DNA of 64,000 nucleotides from Pantoea sp. GD03673 (lineage in GTDB: Bacteria > Pseudomonadota > Gammaproteobacteria > Enterobacterales > Enterobacteriaceae). Numbering within the stretch: position 1 is the first letter of the stretch; every line of letters starts with the position of its first letter. Shown piece by piece: positions 21,144 to 30,621 of the stretch. Below the pieces are notes generated by a model, which had not been told where the DNA came from, searched no databases, and saw only the letters and a program-made list of their open reading frames with translations. The translations under genes were made by a program, and so were the position numbers. The DNA is taken from positions 49,626 to 113,625 of the forward strand of contig NZ_JAOCKJ010000011.1 in assembly GCF_029844725.1 (NCBI RefSeq). The letters run 5' to 3'.

Positions 21144-22364
21144 ATGATGGGATTAGCCGGCAAAAAAATTCTTCTTGGCGTGAGCGGTGGTATTGCTGCT
21201 TATAAAGCACCTGAGCTGGTGCGTCGCCTGCGCGATCGCGGGGCTGATGTCCGCGTAATGATGACGGAGGGGGCGAAAGCCTTTATTACCCCGCTCAGCC
21301 TGCAGGCCGTTTCCGGCTATCCGGTGTTTGACGATCTGCTTGATCCGGCAGCAGAAGCGGCGATGGGGCATATTGAACTGGCAAAATGGGCCGATCTGAT
21401 TGTACTGGCCCCCGCCACTGCCGACCTGATTGCCCGCATCACTGCCGGTATGGCAAACGATCTGGTGACCACTGCCGTATTAGCAACGGCCTCACCCGTG
21501 GCGGTGGTGCCCGCCATGAATCAGCAGATGTATCGCGCGGCGGTGACCCAGCACAACCTGCAGAGGCTGCATGAGCGTGGCGTGCTGATCTGGGGGCCGG
21601 ACAGCGGCAGCCAGGCCTGCGGCGACGTCGGGCCGGGAAGGATGCTTGATCCGCTGGCGATTGTTGACCACGCGGTGCAGTGGGCTGCGCCCGTCAACGA
21701 TCTGCAACATCTGAACATTATGATTACCGCCGGTCCGACCCGTGAGGCGCTGGACCCGGTGCGCTACATCACGAATCACAGCTCCGGCAAAATGGGCTTT
21801 GCTATTGCCGCTGCTGCTGCCCGACGCGGCGCACAGGTGACGCTGGTCAGCGGCCCGGTGACCCTGGTGGCACCAGCAGGTGTCCGGCGCGTTGATGTTA
21901 CCAGCGCGCTGGAGATGCAGGCCGCCGTCATGAGTGAGATAGATAAACAACATATTTTCATTGCAAGCGCAGCCGTGGCAGACTACCGGGCAGTCGATAT
22001 TGCGGCCGATAAAATCAAGAAACAGGGCGATGATGATAACGTCACGCTGAACCTGGTAAAGAATCCCGACATTGTTGCCGGCGTCGCCGCACTTCAGGAA
22101 AACCGGCCATTCGTCGTTGGATTTGCTGCTGAAACACAGAATGTGGAAGAATACGCCCGGCAAAAACGGGTGCGCAAGAATCTGGATCTGATCTGCGCTA
22201 ACGATGTCGCTAAAGCCGGACAGGGATTTAATAGCGACACCAATGCGCTTCACCTTTTCTGGCAGGATGGAGAAAAACGCTTACCGCTCAGCGATAAGGC
22301 TCTCCTTGGCCAGCAATTAATAGACGAGATTGTCAGCCGTTATGATGAAAAAAATAGACGTTAA
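21144..22364 (+). CDS. coaBC: Bifunctional phosphopantothenoylcysteine decarboxylase / phosphopantothenate-cysteine ligase
   Basis: CoaBC (Dfp) couples phosphopantothenate to cysteine with CTP and then decarboxylates the product to 4'-phosphopantetheine, in the CoA pathway. The 406-residue product has an N-terminal FMN-dependent CoaC domain ([26 protein letters not shown], and the catalytic Cys in [12 protein letters not shown]) and a C-terminal CoaB domain ([43 protein letters not shown]). Start at 21144 or the next codon 21147. Its last 23 bases overlap dut. Confidence 0.97.
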   Translation: MMGLAGKKILLGVSGGIAAYKAPELVRRLRDRGADVRVMMTEGAKAFITPLSLQAVSGYPVFDDLLDPAAEAAMGHIELAKWADLIVLAPATADLIARITAGMANDLVTTAVLATASPVAVVPAMNQQMYRAAVTQHNLQRLHERGVLIWGPDSGSQACGDVGPGRMLDPLAIVDHAVQWAAPVNDLQHLNIMITAGPTREALDPVRYITNHSSGKMGFAIAAAAARRGAQVTLVSGPVTLVAPAGVRRVDVTSALEMQAAVMSEIDKQHIFIASAAVADYRAVDIAADKIKKQGDDDNVTLNLVKNPDIVAGVAALQENRPFVVGFAAETQNVEEYARQKRVRKNLDLICANDVAKAGQGFNSDTNALHLFWQDGEKRLPLSDKALLGQQLIDEIVSRYDEKNRR

Positions 22365-22800
22365 AATTCTGGATGCGCGTGTCGGCAAAGTGTTCCCTCT
22401 GCCAACCTACGCCACGTCTGGTTCCGCTGGGTTAGATTTACGCGCCTGTATTGATGATGTGCTCGACATCGCACCCGGCACAACGACGCTGGTCCCGACC
22501 GGCCTGGCGATTCATATTGCTGACCCCGATCTGGCCGCGGTGATCCTGCCGCGCTCAGGCCTTGGTCATAAACATGGCATCGTGCTGGGCAACCTGGTCG
22601 GTCTGATTGACTCCGACTATCAGGGGCAACTGATGGTATCGGTCTGGAATCGCGGCCAGGAAAGCTTCTCTCTGCAACCCGGCGATCGCATGGCGCAACT
22701 GGTCTTTGTTCCGGTCGTGCAGGCGGAATTTAACCTGGTCGAGGATTTCGACGCCAGCCTGCGCGGCGAAGGCGGCTTCGGCCACTCAGGTCGCCAGTAA
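22342..22800 (+). CDS. dut: Deoxyuridine 5'-triphosphate nucleotidohydrolase
   Basis: dUTPase hydrolyses dUTP to dUMP, keeping uracil out of DNA and feeding dTMP synthesis. The 152-residue product shows the trimeric dUTPase motifs: [28 protein letters not shown] with the catalytic Asp, [10 protein letters not shown] and the C-terminal [12 protein letters not shown]. Start ATG at 22342 (MMKKID) overlaps the end of coaBC by 23 bases, the standard dfp-dut arrangement, followed by slmA. Confidence 0.98.
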   Translation: MMKKIDVKILDARVGKVFPLPTYATSGSAGLDLRACIDDVLDIAPGTTTLVPTGLAIHIADPDLAAVILPRSGLGHKHGIVLGNLVGLIDSDYQGQLMVSVWNRGQESFSLQPGDRMAQLVFVPVVQAEFNLVEDFDASLRGEGGFGHSGRQ

Positions 22801-22919
22801 CCCGCATTACCGACTTTCACTTACGCCCGTTATTTTTCCTCATCGCCATGGGACGCGTTCCTGTGGCAGATGCGTAGGTGTTGCCTGTTTTTAGGTGAAT
22901 TTCAGGGGTCTTTAAGGTC

Positions 22920-23516
22920 ATGGCAGAAAAAAAAGTCGCGAAGCGGAACCGTCGCGAAGAGATTTTGCAGGCGCTGGCACAGATGCTGGAGTCGGGTGAT
23001 GGCAGTCAGCGCATTACCACCGCCAAACTGGCAGCCACAGTGGGCGTTTCCGAAGCGGCGTTGTATCGTCACTTCCCCAGTAAGACACGCATGTTCGATA
23101 GCCTGATTGAGTTTATCGAAGACAGTCTGATTACCCGCATCAATCTGATCCTCAAAGATGAAAAAGAGACCATGACGCGCCTGCGTCTGATCGTGCAACT
23201 GATTCTGGGATTTGGTGAGCGTAATCCGGGACTGACGCGCATTCTGACCGGTCATGCTTTGATGTTTGAGCAGGACCGTCTACAGGGACGCATCAATCAG
23301 CTGTTTGAGCGGATTGAAGTGCAGCTGCGACAGGTGATGCGTGAACGGAAAATGCGTGAGGGCGAAGCCTTTCAGGCTGACGAAGCGTTACTGGCAAGCC
23401 AGCTGCTGGCTTTCTGTGAAGGTTTGCTGTCGCGCTATGTCCGTTCTGAGTTTCGTTTCAGTCCCACCGCAGACTTTGAGGATCGCTGGCCACTGATTGC
23501 CGTCCAGCTCAGGTAA
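22920..23516 (+). CDS. slmA: Nucleoid occlusion factor SlmA
   Basis: SlmA binds specific chromosomal sites and the FtsZ C-terminus, blocking Z-ring assembly over the nucleoid. The 198-residue TetR-fold product has the basic N-terminus [19 protein letters not shown], the helix-turn-helix [20 protein letters not shown] (about residues 33-52) and an all-helical C-terminal part. The length is that of the E. coli protein. It follows dut after 119 bases and ends just before a bidirectional terminator shared with pyrE. Confidence 0.97.
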   Translation: MAEKKVAKRNRREEILQALAQMLESGDGSQRITTAKLAATVGVSEAALYRHFPSKTRMFDSLIEFIEDSLITRINLILKDEKETMTRLRLIVQLILGFGERNPGLTRILTGHALMFEQDRLQGRINQLFERIEVQLRQVMRERKMREGEAFQADEALLASQLLAFCEGLLSRYVRSEFRFSPTADFEDRWPLIAVQLR

Positions 23517-23521
23517 AAAGT

Positions 23522-23548
23522 AAAAAAGGCGGGCATCGCGCCCGCCTC
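23522..23548. terminator. Bidirectional terminator between slmA and pyrE
   Basis: Arms GGCGGGC (23528-23534) and GCCCGCC (23540-23546) with a five-base loop; an A-run lies before it, giving a T-tract for the pyrE strand, and the slmA side has only CTGTT. It lies within 35 bases of both convergent stops. Confidence 0.85.
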
Positions 23549-23550
23549 TG

Positions 23551-24192
23551 TTAAATGCCGTACGCTTTCTGATAGGCACGTACCTGGGCGAGGTGATCGG
23601 CCATTTCGGGCTTCTCTTCCAGCCAGGTAATCAGGTCCGCCAGCGTAATAATCGCGGTGACTTTACAGCCGTAATCACGTTCCACTTCCTGAATGGCCGA
23701 CATCTCTCCACGTCCACGCTCCTGACGATCAAGCGACACCAGCACGCCAGCCAGTGTAGCGTTATGCGCGCCGATAATATCCATCGACTCACGAATCGCA
23801 GTGCCTGCGGTGATCACATCATCCACCAGCATCACTTTGCCCTGCAGCGCGCTGCCAACCAGCAGGCCACCTTCACCGTGATCTTTCGCTTCTTTACGAT
23901 TAAAGCAGTAAGGCACATCGCGGTCATGATGATCCGCCAGCGCCACTGCTGTCGTGGTCGCAATCGGAATGCCTTTATAGGCCGGGCCGAACAGCAGATC
24001 GAAATCGACAGCGCCATCCACCAGCGCCTGCGCGTAGAAGCGTCCCAGCAGCGCTAAATCCCGTCCGCTGTTGAACAGACCGGCATTAAAGAAATAGGGG
24101 CTTTTACGGCCAGACTTCAAAGTGAACTCACCGAACTTCAGCACCTGCTTGTTCAGGGCGAATTCAATAAACTGACGCTGCCAGGCTTTCAT
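23551..24192 (-). CDS. pyrE: Orotate phosphoribosyltransferase
   Basis: PyrE joins orotate and PRPP to give orotidine monophosphate in pyrimidine synthesis. The 213-residue product has [24 protein letters not shown] and the PRPP-binding motif [13 protein letters not shown] (about residues 120-132). Start ATG at 24192 follows GAGGAGTGAGAA. It lies downstream of rph across a transcription attenuator, so its expression should respond to UTP through coupling of transcription and translation. Confidence 0.98.
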   Translation of the reverse strand: MKAWQRQFIEFALNKQVLKFGEFTLKSGRKSPYFFNAGLFNSGRDLALLGRFYAQALVDGAVDFDLLFGPAYKGIPIATTTAVALADHHDRDVPYCFNRKEAKDHGEGGLLVGSALQGKVMLVDDVITAGTAIRESMDIIGAHNATLAGVLVSLDRQERGRGEMSAIQEVERDYGCKVTAIITLADLITWLEEKPEMADHLAQVRAYQKAYGI

Positions 24193-24205
24193 TTCTCACT
24201 CCTCA

Positions 24206-24235
24206 AATAAAGAAAAGGCGACCCTGAGGTCGCCT
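24206..24235 (-). promoter_or_regulatory. pyrE transcription attenuator
   Basis: On the minus strand an eight-base hairpin (AGGCGACC and GGTCGCCT, TCAG loop; 24216-24235) is followed by TTTCTTTATTT. The rph stop codon at 24242-24244 ends only seven bases before the hairpin, so a ribosome finishing rph would cover it and let polymerase pass into pyrE. This is the rph-pyrE attenuation known from E. coli. Confidence 0.92.
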
Positions 24236-24241
24236 GTTACA

Positions 24242-24958
24242 TCAATTTTCCAGCGCGGCTTTCTGCGCCTGAATCAATTCCTCAATGCCGCCGCGTGCCA
24301 GCGCCAGTAGCGTCAGCAACTCTTCATGACTGAACGGTTCGCCCTCGGCGGTGCCCTGCACCTCGATCATGCGGCCATCTTCCATCATCACGACGTTCAT
24401 GTCGGTTTCTGCGGCGGAATCTTCAACGTATTCCAGATCGCACAGCGCTTCACCTTTAACAATGCCCACTGAAACCGCCGCGACCATGCCCTTCATCGGG
24501 TTTGCTTTCAGCTTGCCGCTGGCGACCAGCTTGTTGAGGGCATCGGCCAGCGCCACGCAGGCACCGGTGATTGACGCGGTGCGGGTGCCGCCATCGGCCT
24601 GGATTACGTCACAGTCGAGCGTGATGGTAAATTCACCCAGCGCTTTAAGATCAACCGCGGCGCGCAGTGAACGGGCGATCAGACGCTGAATCTCCAGCGT
24701 ACGGCCACCCTGCTTGCCTTTTGCGGCTTCACGCGCCATACGGCTATGGGTAGAACGTGGCAGCATGCCATATTCCGCTGTTACCCACCCCTGGCCCTGG
24801 CCTTTAAGGAAACGCGGGACCCCTTCGTCTACAGAGGCAGTGCAAAGCACTTTCGTTTCGCCGAACTCCACCAGAACGGAACCCTCTGCGTGCCTGGTGT
24901 AATTGCGGGTCAATGTGACTGGACGCACCTGTTGTGCGCTACGGCCTGCTGGACGCAT
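24242..24958 (-). CDS. rph: Ribonuclease PH
   Basis: RNase PH is a phosphorolytic 3' exoribonuclease that trims tRNA precursors; it forms a hexamer. The 238-residue product starts [16 protein letters not shown] and contains [33 protein letters not shown] and [17 protein letters not shown]. The start at 24958 gives family length; the open frame above it is leader. The gene is intact to its C-terminus, unlike the frameshifted rph-1 allele of E. coli K-12, which matters for pyrE expression downstream. Confidence 0.97.
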   Translation of the reverse strand: MRPAGRSAQQVRPVTLTRNYTRHAEGSVLVEFGETKVLCTASVDEGVPRFLKGQGQGWVTAEYGMLPRSTHSRMAREAAKGKQGGRTLEIQRLIARSLRAAVDLKALGEFTITLDCDVIQADGGTRTASITGACVALADALNKLVASGKLKANPMKGMVAAVSVGIVKGEALCDLEYVEDSAAETDMNVVMMEDGRMIEVQGTAEGEPFSHEELLTLLALARGGIEELIQAQKAALEN

Positions 24959-25107
24959 GGGTATTCTCCGGCTTGCTAATGATTGGCTGCGCATTATACG
25001 GACTTCCTTGCCCGCTGTCTCTTGCGCCGGTCTGATGCAGTCATCAGATGAAATTCCCCGCCAGCTGTGGCTAAATGCGCTTTCCTTTCACTCTGATAAA
25101 AAAATAT

Positions 25108-26292
25108 ATGGCCGCCATTCTTCATTTTCTGCTGGCGCTGGTGGTGATTTTCGCCCTTGCGCTGCTGGTCAGTCATGACCGTAAACAGATTCGACTGCGC
25201 TTTATTGTTCAACTGATTGTGGTGGAAGCCGCGCTGGGTTGGTTCTTCCTTCATTCTGCCGGGGGGCTGGCGCTGGTTGGCTCGTTCGCGGGATTCTTTG
25301 AGACACTGCTGGGCTTTGCCGCGCAGGGTACAGAATTCGTGTTTGGCGGAATGAGCAAACAGGGGCTGGCGTTTATCTTCCTTGGTGTGCTCTGCCCGAT
25401 TGTCTTTATTTCAGCCCTGATCGGCATATTGCAGCACTGGCGCATCCTGCCGCTGCTGATCCGTATTTTCGGGACGCTGCTGTCGAAGATTAACGGCATG
25501 GGCAAGCTGGAGTCGTTTAACGCCGTCAGCACGCTGATTCTTGGCCAGTCAGAAAACTTCATTGCCTACAAAGGGATTCTGGGTGATATCCCGCCGCGCC
25601 GGCTCTACACCATGGCGGCGACCGCGATGTCTACCGTTTCGCTGTCGATTGTCGGTGCTTACATGTCGATGATTGAGCCGAAGTATGTGGTTGCTGCGCT
25701 ACTGCTGAACATGTTCAGTACCTTCATTATTTTGTCGATCATCAACCCGATGGAGAGCCAGAACGAGCAGCCTATCGCGCTGGAGAAACTGCATGAAGAT
25801 CAGAGTTTCTTTGAGATGCTGGGCGAGTACATCCTGGCAGGCTTCAAAGTGGCAATGATCATTCTGGCCATGCTGATTGGCTTTATTGCCCTGATTGCTG
25901 CTATCAACGCGCTGTTTGCAGCGGTGTTCGGCTACAGCTTCCAGCAACTGCTTGGCTATCTGTTCTATCCTCTGGCCTGGCTGATTGGTATTCCTAAAGC
26001 CGATGCGCTGCAGGCGGCCAGCATCATGGCGACCAAGCTGGTGGCGAATGAGTTTGTGGCGATGATTGAACTGCAGAAAGTTGCGGCGGGCATGAGTGCG
26101 CGTGGGCTGGGTATTCTGTCGGTATTCCTGGTTTCCTTTGCTAACTTTGCCTCAATCGGCATTGTGGCGGGGGCGATAAAAGGCCTCAACGAGACACAGG
26201 GAAATGTCGTTTCCCGGTTTGGCTGGAAGCTGGTCTATGGCTCCACGCTGGTGAGCCTGCTCTCTGCGGCTTTCGCCGGTCTGTTTATCTGA
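25108..26292 (+). CDS. NupC-type concentrative nucleoside transporter
   Basis: The 394-residue protein is a member of the concentrative nucleoside transporter family that imports nucleosides with protons across the inner membrane. It is nearly all hydrophobic, with [20 protein letters not shown] in pieces around residues 128-150, [30 protein letters not shown] and [18 protein letters not shown], closely similar to E. coli NupC as I recall it; NupX is the other possibility. ATG at 25108 gives the NupC N-terminus; an upstream ATG at 25075 would add 11 residues. It stands between rph and yicC, which are neighbours in E. coli, so it is an insertion here. Confidence 0.9.
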   Translation: MAAILHFLLALVVIFALALLVSHDRKQIRLRFIVQLIVVEAALGWFFLHSAGGLALVGSFAGFFETLLGFAAQGTEFVFGGMSKQGLAFIFLGVLCPIVFISALIGILQHWRILPLLIRIFGTLLSKINGMGKLESFNAVSTLILGQSENFIAYKGILGDIPPRRLYTMAATAMSTVSLSIVGAYMSMIEPKYVVAALLLNMFSTFIILSIINPMESQNEQPIALEKLHEDQSFFEMLGEYILAGFKVAMIILAMLIGFIALIAAINALFAAVFGYSFQQLLGYLFYPLAWLIGIPKADALQAASIMATKLVANEFVAMIELQKVAAGMSARGLGILSVFLVSFANFASIGIVAGAIKGLNETQGNVVSRFGWKLVYGSTLVSLLSAAFAGLFI

Positions 26293-26300
26293 TGATTCAA

Positions 26301-26325
26301 GGGCGGCAGCGTTGCCGCCCGCTTT
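26301..26325. terminator. Hairpin between the nucleoside permease and lipoprotein genes
   Basis: Arms GGGCGGCA and TGCCGCCC (26301-26320) with a GCGT loop sit between two convergent genes. On the plus strand CTTTCG follows; the T-tracts are short. Confidence 0.6.
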
Positions 26326-26329
26326 CGAC

Positions 26330-26755
26330 CTAGAACCCGACGCAGACGGGTGCATCTACCCGCATCACCGACTCCTGACCGAACCGTTTTTTATAGAGGC
26401 TGCGTAACGCCTCGATATCCTGGCTGGTGGCGGGGTCGATACCGTGGATCAGCATCAGCGCTTTACTGTTTTCTCGTGCCAGCTGACCGTTCTCGCCCAG
26501 CCATTGCCCTTTAGCGTCATAAACCGACAGCCCCGCTTTGAAGCGTGGCGTCACGTCGTTATCCACGAAGTTCATCCAGTCGAGTGAACTCACCCTGCCG
26601 CCATCTGGCTTGCTCATTCCAAACCACAACGTGGTCTGCATCATCATCTCGCCACCCGCACAGATGGGTTGCGGTTTCGTGGGCGGCGCGTGGCGTGTCT
26701 GGCACCCCGCCAGAAGCAGAGCAATCACAACAGGAAGAGCAATAACGCGAGACAT
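26330..26755 (-). CDS. DUF3574-like lipoprotein of unknown function
   Basis: The 141-residue product starts with a lipoprotein signal peptide ending in LLAGC, so Cys18 should be lipidated. The mature part has TTLWFGMSKPDGGRVS, DWMNFVDNDVTPRFKAGLSVYDAKGQWL and SVMRVDAPVCVGF, which I associate with DUF3574 proteins. No catalytic function is known to me. Position two after the lipobox Cys is Gln, so export to the outer membrane is expected. It converges on the nucleoside permease gene and diverges from yicC. Confidence 0.75.
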   Translation of the reverse strand: MSRVIALPVVIALLLAGCQTRHAPPTKPQPICAGGEMMMQTTLWFGMSKPDGGRVSSLDWMNFVDNDVTPRFKAGLSVYDAKGQWLGENGQLARENSKALMLIHGIDPATSQDIEALRSLYKKRFGQESVMRVDAPVCVGF

Positions 26756-26910
26756 AGATCAGTCATCCTCACAAGGGGTCAGCGGACATCATAAGTGGCT
26801 GTCGCGGAAAGCGGAAATGGTTCGTTATTTTCCTGTAAGACGCTTATGCCTGTTATGCCGTGGCTCGCCTCGCTATACTTCTCCCATCTTTCCGCAAATG
26901 AGTACCGCTT

Positions 26911-27774
26911 ATGATCCGCAGTATGACCGCTTATGCCCGCAGTGAAGCCAAAGGCGAATGGGGCAGCGCCGCCTGGGAGCTGCGTTCCGTAAACCAGCGT
27001 TATCTGGAAACCTATATCCGTCTGCCGGAACAGTTTCGTGGGCTGGAGCCGGTTATCCGCGAACGTATTCGCCAGCGTCTGACACGCGGTAAAATTGAGT
27101 GCAATCTGCGTTTTGACGCCGACCCCAGCGCGCAGGGCGAGCTGATGCTCAACGAAACGCTGGCGAAACAGCTGGTGCAGGCTGCCAACTGGGTGAAAAT
27201 GCAGAGCGATGAAGGCGCGATTAATCCGCTGGATATCCTGCGCTGGCCGGGTGTGATGTCTGCACAGGAGCAGGATCTGGATGCCATTAACAAACAGTTG
27301 TTACAGGCTCTGGATAGTGCCCTGGATAACTTCATTGCGGCACGCGAAAGCGAAGGTACCGCACTAAAGGCGATGATTGAGCAGCGTCTGGAAGGCGTGT
27401 CGCAGGAAGTCAGCAAAGTGCGTGCGCAGATGCCTGACGTGATCAAATGGCAGCGTGAGCGTCTGGTCGCCAAACTGGAAGATGCTGAGGTCCAGCTGGA
27501 AAACAATCGCCTTGAGCAGGAACTGGTGATGATGGCGCAGCGTGTTGACGTCTCCGAAGAGCTGGATCGTCTGGATGCGCACGTTAAAGAGACCTATAAC
27601 ATCCTGAAAAAGAAAGAAGCTGTTGGCCGTCGTCTCGATTTCATGATGCAGGAGTTTAATCGTGAGTCGAATACGCTGGCATCGAAGTCGATCAACGCCG
27701 AAATTACGACTTCTGCCATCGAACTGAAAGTGCTGATTGAACAGATGCGTGAGCAGATTCAGAACATTGAGTAA
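26911..27774 (+). CDS. yicC: YicC family endoribonuclease
   Basis: YicC proteins are hexameric endoribonucleases reported to act on small RNAs such as RyhB. The 287-residue product starts MIRSMTAYARSEAKGEWG and has ELRSVNQRYLETYIRLPEQFR near the N-terminus and the DUF1732 C-terminal part with EELDRLDAHV, GRRLDFMMQEFNRE and NTLASKS. Length equals that of the E. coli protein. In E. coli it is next to rph; here two genes intervene. Confidence 0.95.
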   Translation: MIRSMTAYARSEAKGEWGSAAWELRSVNQRYLETYIRLPEQFRGLEPVIRERIRQRLTRGKIECNLRFDADPSAQGELMLNETLAKQLVQAANWVKMQSDEGAINPLDILRWPGVMSAQEQDLDAINKQLLQALDSALDNFIAARESEGTALKAMIEQRLEGVSQEVSKVRAQMPDVIKWQRERLVAKLEDAEVQLENNRLEQELVMMAQRVDVSEELDRLDAHVKETYNILKKKEAVGRRLDFMMQEFNRESNTLASKSINAEITTSAIELKVLIEQMREQIQNIE

Positions 27775-28198
27775 GACCTTATCCTCAGGTCCGTGGTCAG
27801 GCGTCAGCGATGGCGTCTGGTTCACCCTGCGGGTAGTGATATTTCATCTTCAGCAGCGTCCGGTGCATTTTACTGGCGTGGCTGGCCTCATTATTACGTA
27901 AAGATAGATAAAAAATCATTTCCGGTCTGTTCTGCAATGCCTGTCTGTCACGTTTTCCCTTCCCAATCTGTATTTTTTAAGCGCATGAATATAAAATGAT
28001 TTTTATGTTTTTAGCTCTTTTTTTGCCTGCGAAGCGCTGGTTCTATGAAACAGGTCAATCCTGTAGATTCCGCAGTTTCCCTTTCTTTGAAGGCACTTTT
28101 TGATAAAGTGTTGGTCGAAATCAGTACAGCTGTACCGCCTGGAGACTAATGGAAGTGCTCTTTATGCGATACATCCATTTATCTCATGAAGGTTGTTA
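27775..28198. other. Long intergenic leader between yicC and the LpxP-like gene
   Basis: The 424 bases are AT-rich from about 27895 onward, with runs of T near 28000-28025. A perfect 12-base palindrome GTACAGCTGTAC lies at 28124-28135. No coding frame with a ribosome site was seen. A long untranslated leader of a cold-responsive mRNA is one possibility, given that E. coli lpxP is cold-induced, but no promoter was fixed. Confidence 0.5.
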
Positions 28199-29122
28199 AT
28201 GAAAAACACCGGAAAATTTAGCAGTTCGCTGCTGCATCCGCGTTATTGGTTCACCTGGTTTGGCCTTAGTGTACTCTGGCTTCTGGTCCAGCTTCCCTAT
28301 CCTGTTCTTATGCAACTCGGCGCGGGTGCGGGCAAAATTTCCCGTCATTTCCTGCAGCGCCGTGAGCGAATCACCCGTCGTAATATTGAGCTCTGCTTTC
28401 CGGGCATCAGTAAAGAAAAAACAGAACATATGATCGCCGGTAATTTTGCGTCATTAGGCATGGCGCTGGCTGAAACCGGTATTGCCTGGTTCTGGTCGGA
28501 CCGTGCGGTAAAACGTCTGTTTACCGTTTCAGGCATGGATAATCTTCACGCGGCGCAAAATGAAAAACGCGGTGTGATGCTGATTGGCGTGCATTTCATG
28601 TCACTGGAACTGGGCGGTCGCATCAGCGGTCTCTGTCAGCCGATGATGGCGATGTATCGCCCGCACAACAATCAGGCAATGGAATATGTGCAAACCAAAG
28701 GCCGGATGCGCTCGAACAAAGCGATGATCGACCGCCGTGATCTGCGCGGCATGGTTAATGCTCTGAAACAGGGTGAATCGGTCTGGTTTGCGCCGGACCA
28801 GGATTACGGCCCTAAAGGCAGCACCTTTGCGCCACTGTTTGCGGTCGAAAAAGCCGCCACGACCAACGGGACTTTTGTTCTGTCGCGTCTGGCAAAGCCC
28901 GCAATGGTGCCTATTATGCTGATCCGTAATTCAGATAATAATGGTTATCATTTGATCATTGAGCCGATGCTGGAAAATTATCCTCATACGGACGAGGCTG
29001 CTGCTGCAGCTTATATGAACAAAGTGATCGAAAATCAGATTCTGCGCGCACCGGAACAATACCTCTGGCTGCATCGTCGATTCAAAACCCGCCCGCCGGG
29101 TGAACAGTCACTCTACGTCTGA
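28199..29122 (+). CDS. lpxP: LpxP-like Kdo2-lipid IVA acyltransferase
   Basis: Enzymes of this family add a secondary acyl chain to Kdo2-lipid IVA at the inner membrane; LpxP adds palmitoleate in the cold, LpxL adds laurate. The 307-residue product has one N-terminal membrane segment, the catalytic HX4E motif in GVHFMSLELGGR (about residue 130), APDQDYGPKGSTFAP and the C-terminal YLWLHRRFKTRPPGEQSLYV. The wording of GLCQPMMAMYRPHNN and ATTNGTFVLSRL is closer to LpxP than LpxL as I recall them. ATG at 28199, six bases after GAAGG. A terminator follows. Confidence 0.85.
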   Translation: MKNTGKFSSSLLHPRYWFTWFGLSVLWLLVQLPYPVLMQLGAGAGKISRHFLQRRERITRRNIELCFPGISKEKTEHMIAGNFASLGMALAETGIAWFWSDRAVKRLFTVSGMDNLHAAQNEKRGVMLIGVHFMSLELGGRISGLCQPMMAMYRPHNNQAMEYVQTKGRMRSNKAMIDRRDLRGMVNALKQGESVWFAPDQDYGPKGSTFAPLFAVEKAATTNGTFVLSRLAKPAMVPIMLIRNSDNNGYHLIIEPMLENYPHTDEAAAAAYMNKVIENQILRAPEQYLWLHRRFKTRPPGEQSLYV

Positions 29123-29130
29123 GTAAACTG

Positions 29131-29158
29131 AAAAAGCAGGCTTCACGCCTGCTTTTTT
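29131..29158 (+). terminator. Terminator of the LpxP-like gene
   Basis: Arms AAAAAGCAGGC and GCCTGCTTTTT with a TTCAC loop, then further T residues; strong in both directions. It lies eight bases after the stop codon. Confidence 0.93.
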
Positions 29159-29303
29159 AATCTGCTAATCCATTCCTGCTCAGTATCCGCTCCGGTTTAT
29201 CCATACGCTGCATGCTTTAGCCCGTGTTAACACGCCCTGTCATTCCTGCTGTTCAGCACCCCTTCTGCGGCCACCGGGCTGGTATCAGAAAGTTAATTAA
29301 GGA

Positions 29304-30485
29304 ATGATGCATCCTCTTACCTCATTAATGCCGGACACCCTTATGGATATCAACGATACACAGCAGTGGCAGCGTCCGCTGATTGATGACCGCCTTACGC
29401 CCTATATTGAAGTGGACGCCGTGCGACTGGAGCAGAACCTGCAGCATATGCAGCGTAAAGCCAGTGCGGCGGGCGTCGCATTGCGTCCGCATATCAAAAC
29501 ACATAAAAGCGTCTGGATTGCTCAGCGTCAGCTTGAATCGGGTGCGCAGGGCATCACCGTTTCGAAACCCAGCGAAGGTATCAGCTTTATTCAGGGTGGC
29601 GTTCGCGATCTGCTGTTAGCCTACCCGATTGTCCAACCGCAAAGCGTGGCTGAATTGCTGCGCCTCGCCGTGCAACATCAGGTAAAAGTTACTCTGATCG
29701 CGGACAGGTTGCAGGGTGTGGCGGCGATTGCGGATGCCTGTCAGCAGCAACCCGACTGTGAGCTGGCGGTAGCGATTAAAGTGGATGTTGGATTACATCG
29801 GATTGGCGTCAATCCTGACAGTGATGAAGCCGTGCTGATTGCACAGGCGCTGCGCGACAGAGGCTTACGCTTTGCCGGGTTGGTGTCACATGCCGGTCAC
29901 GCTTATGGTGCCGGTAATGCTGCGGCCATTGCTGATGTCGCCCGGCAGGAAAGGGTTTTGATGCAGCGACTTCAGGCAAAACTGCAGGCTGCGGGTTTTG
30001 CCAACTGCCCGATCTCGGTGGGTTCAACGCCTACGGCGCTGGCAGCAGAGATTGCGCCCTGCATCAGTGAAATCCGGCCCGGCAACTATGCTCTGCTGGA
30101 CCTTACCGCCTGTCGCCTTGGGTTAAGTCACGTCAATCAGCTGGCAATGAGCGTCATTACCCGCGTGGTCGCGGTGAACGATCATTTCGCGATTGTAGAT
30201 GCCGGATCAAAAATGCTGAGTTCGGATAAAGGGCCACACGGCACCAATGCCAGTGGCTTTGGGATTGCAGCCGACGAAACGGGCCACTCCTATGAGGTGA
30301 CGAAGTTATCTGAGGAGCATGGTTTTTTGCTTTATCACGAGCGCCGTCCTGAAGTCGGCACACTTCTGCGTATCTTCCCGAATCACAGTTGTGCCGTGAT
30401 GGCGCAGTCAGATGGCTTTATTCTGCGTCACGCCAGTGGACACAGTGAAGAGCACGCGGTCTCTGCACGCGGCAATTTCATCTGA
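29304..30485 (+). CDS. D-serine dehydratase / D-threonine aldolase family PLP enzyme (DSD1 type)
   Basis: The 393-residue protein has the fold-type III PLP enzyme layout: an alanine-racemase-like barrel with TPYIEVDAVRLEQNLQHM, the PLP-lysine motif RPHIKTHKS (about residue 65), HIKT followed by VDVGLHRIGV, and SVGSTPTA. The C-terminal metal site reads PNHSCAV, a His-x-Cys pair. From what I know, eukaryotic-type D-serine dehydratases use His and Cys for zinc while D-threonine aldolases use His and Asp, so D-serine ammonia-lyase activity is favoured. The start is uncertain: 29304 is close behind AAGGA, and 29325 or 29343 would be shorter forms. It is a single-gene unit between two terminators. 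Confidence 0.82.
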   Translation: MMHPLTSLMPDTLMDINDTQQWQRPLIDDRLTPYIEVDAVRLEQNLQHMQRKASAAGVALRPHIKTHKSVWIAQRQLESGAQGITVSKPSEGISFIQGGVRDLLLAYPIVQPQSVAELLRLAVQHQVKVTLIADRLQGVAAIADACQQQPDCELAVAIKVDVGLHRIGVNPDSDEAVLIAQALRDRGLRFAGLVSHAGHAYGAGNAAAIADVARQERVLMQRLQAKLQAAGFANCPISVGSTPTALAAEIAPCISEIRPGNYALLDLTACRLGLSHVNQLAMSVITRVVAVNDHFAIVDAGSKMLSSDKGPHGTNASGFGIAADETGHSYEVTKLSEEHGFLLYHERRPEVGTLLRIFPNHSCAVMAQSDGFILRHASGHSEEHAVSARGNFI

Positions 30486-30490
30486 GTCAG

Positions 30491-30523
30491 CGGCAGGCAG
30501 CACTCCCCGTTGCCTGCCGTTTG
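30491..30523 (+). terminator. Hairpin after the DSD1-type gene
   Basis: Nine-base arms CGGCAGGCA and TGCCTGCCG (30491-30499 and 30511-30519) with an 11-base loop, followed by TTTGT; a plausible terminator. Confidence 0.7.
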
Positions 30524-30621
30524 TACGAAACCCTGTCAACACCACACTTCTGCTGTTACAACGTTTTAACGAACCTGACCCCATGCTTTAATGCCTTTTT
30601 AGCTTATCCATCGGAGGTTAT

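Noticed and set aside
27793..27999. 68-codon frame after yicC
   Set aside because: No ribosome site, odd composition and no resemblance to a known protein.
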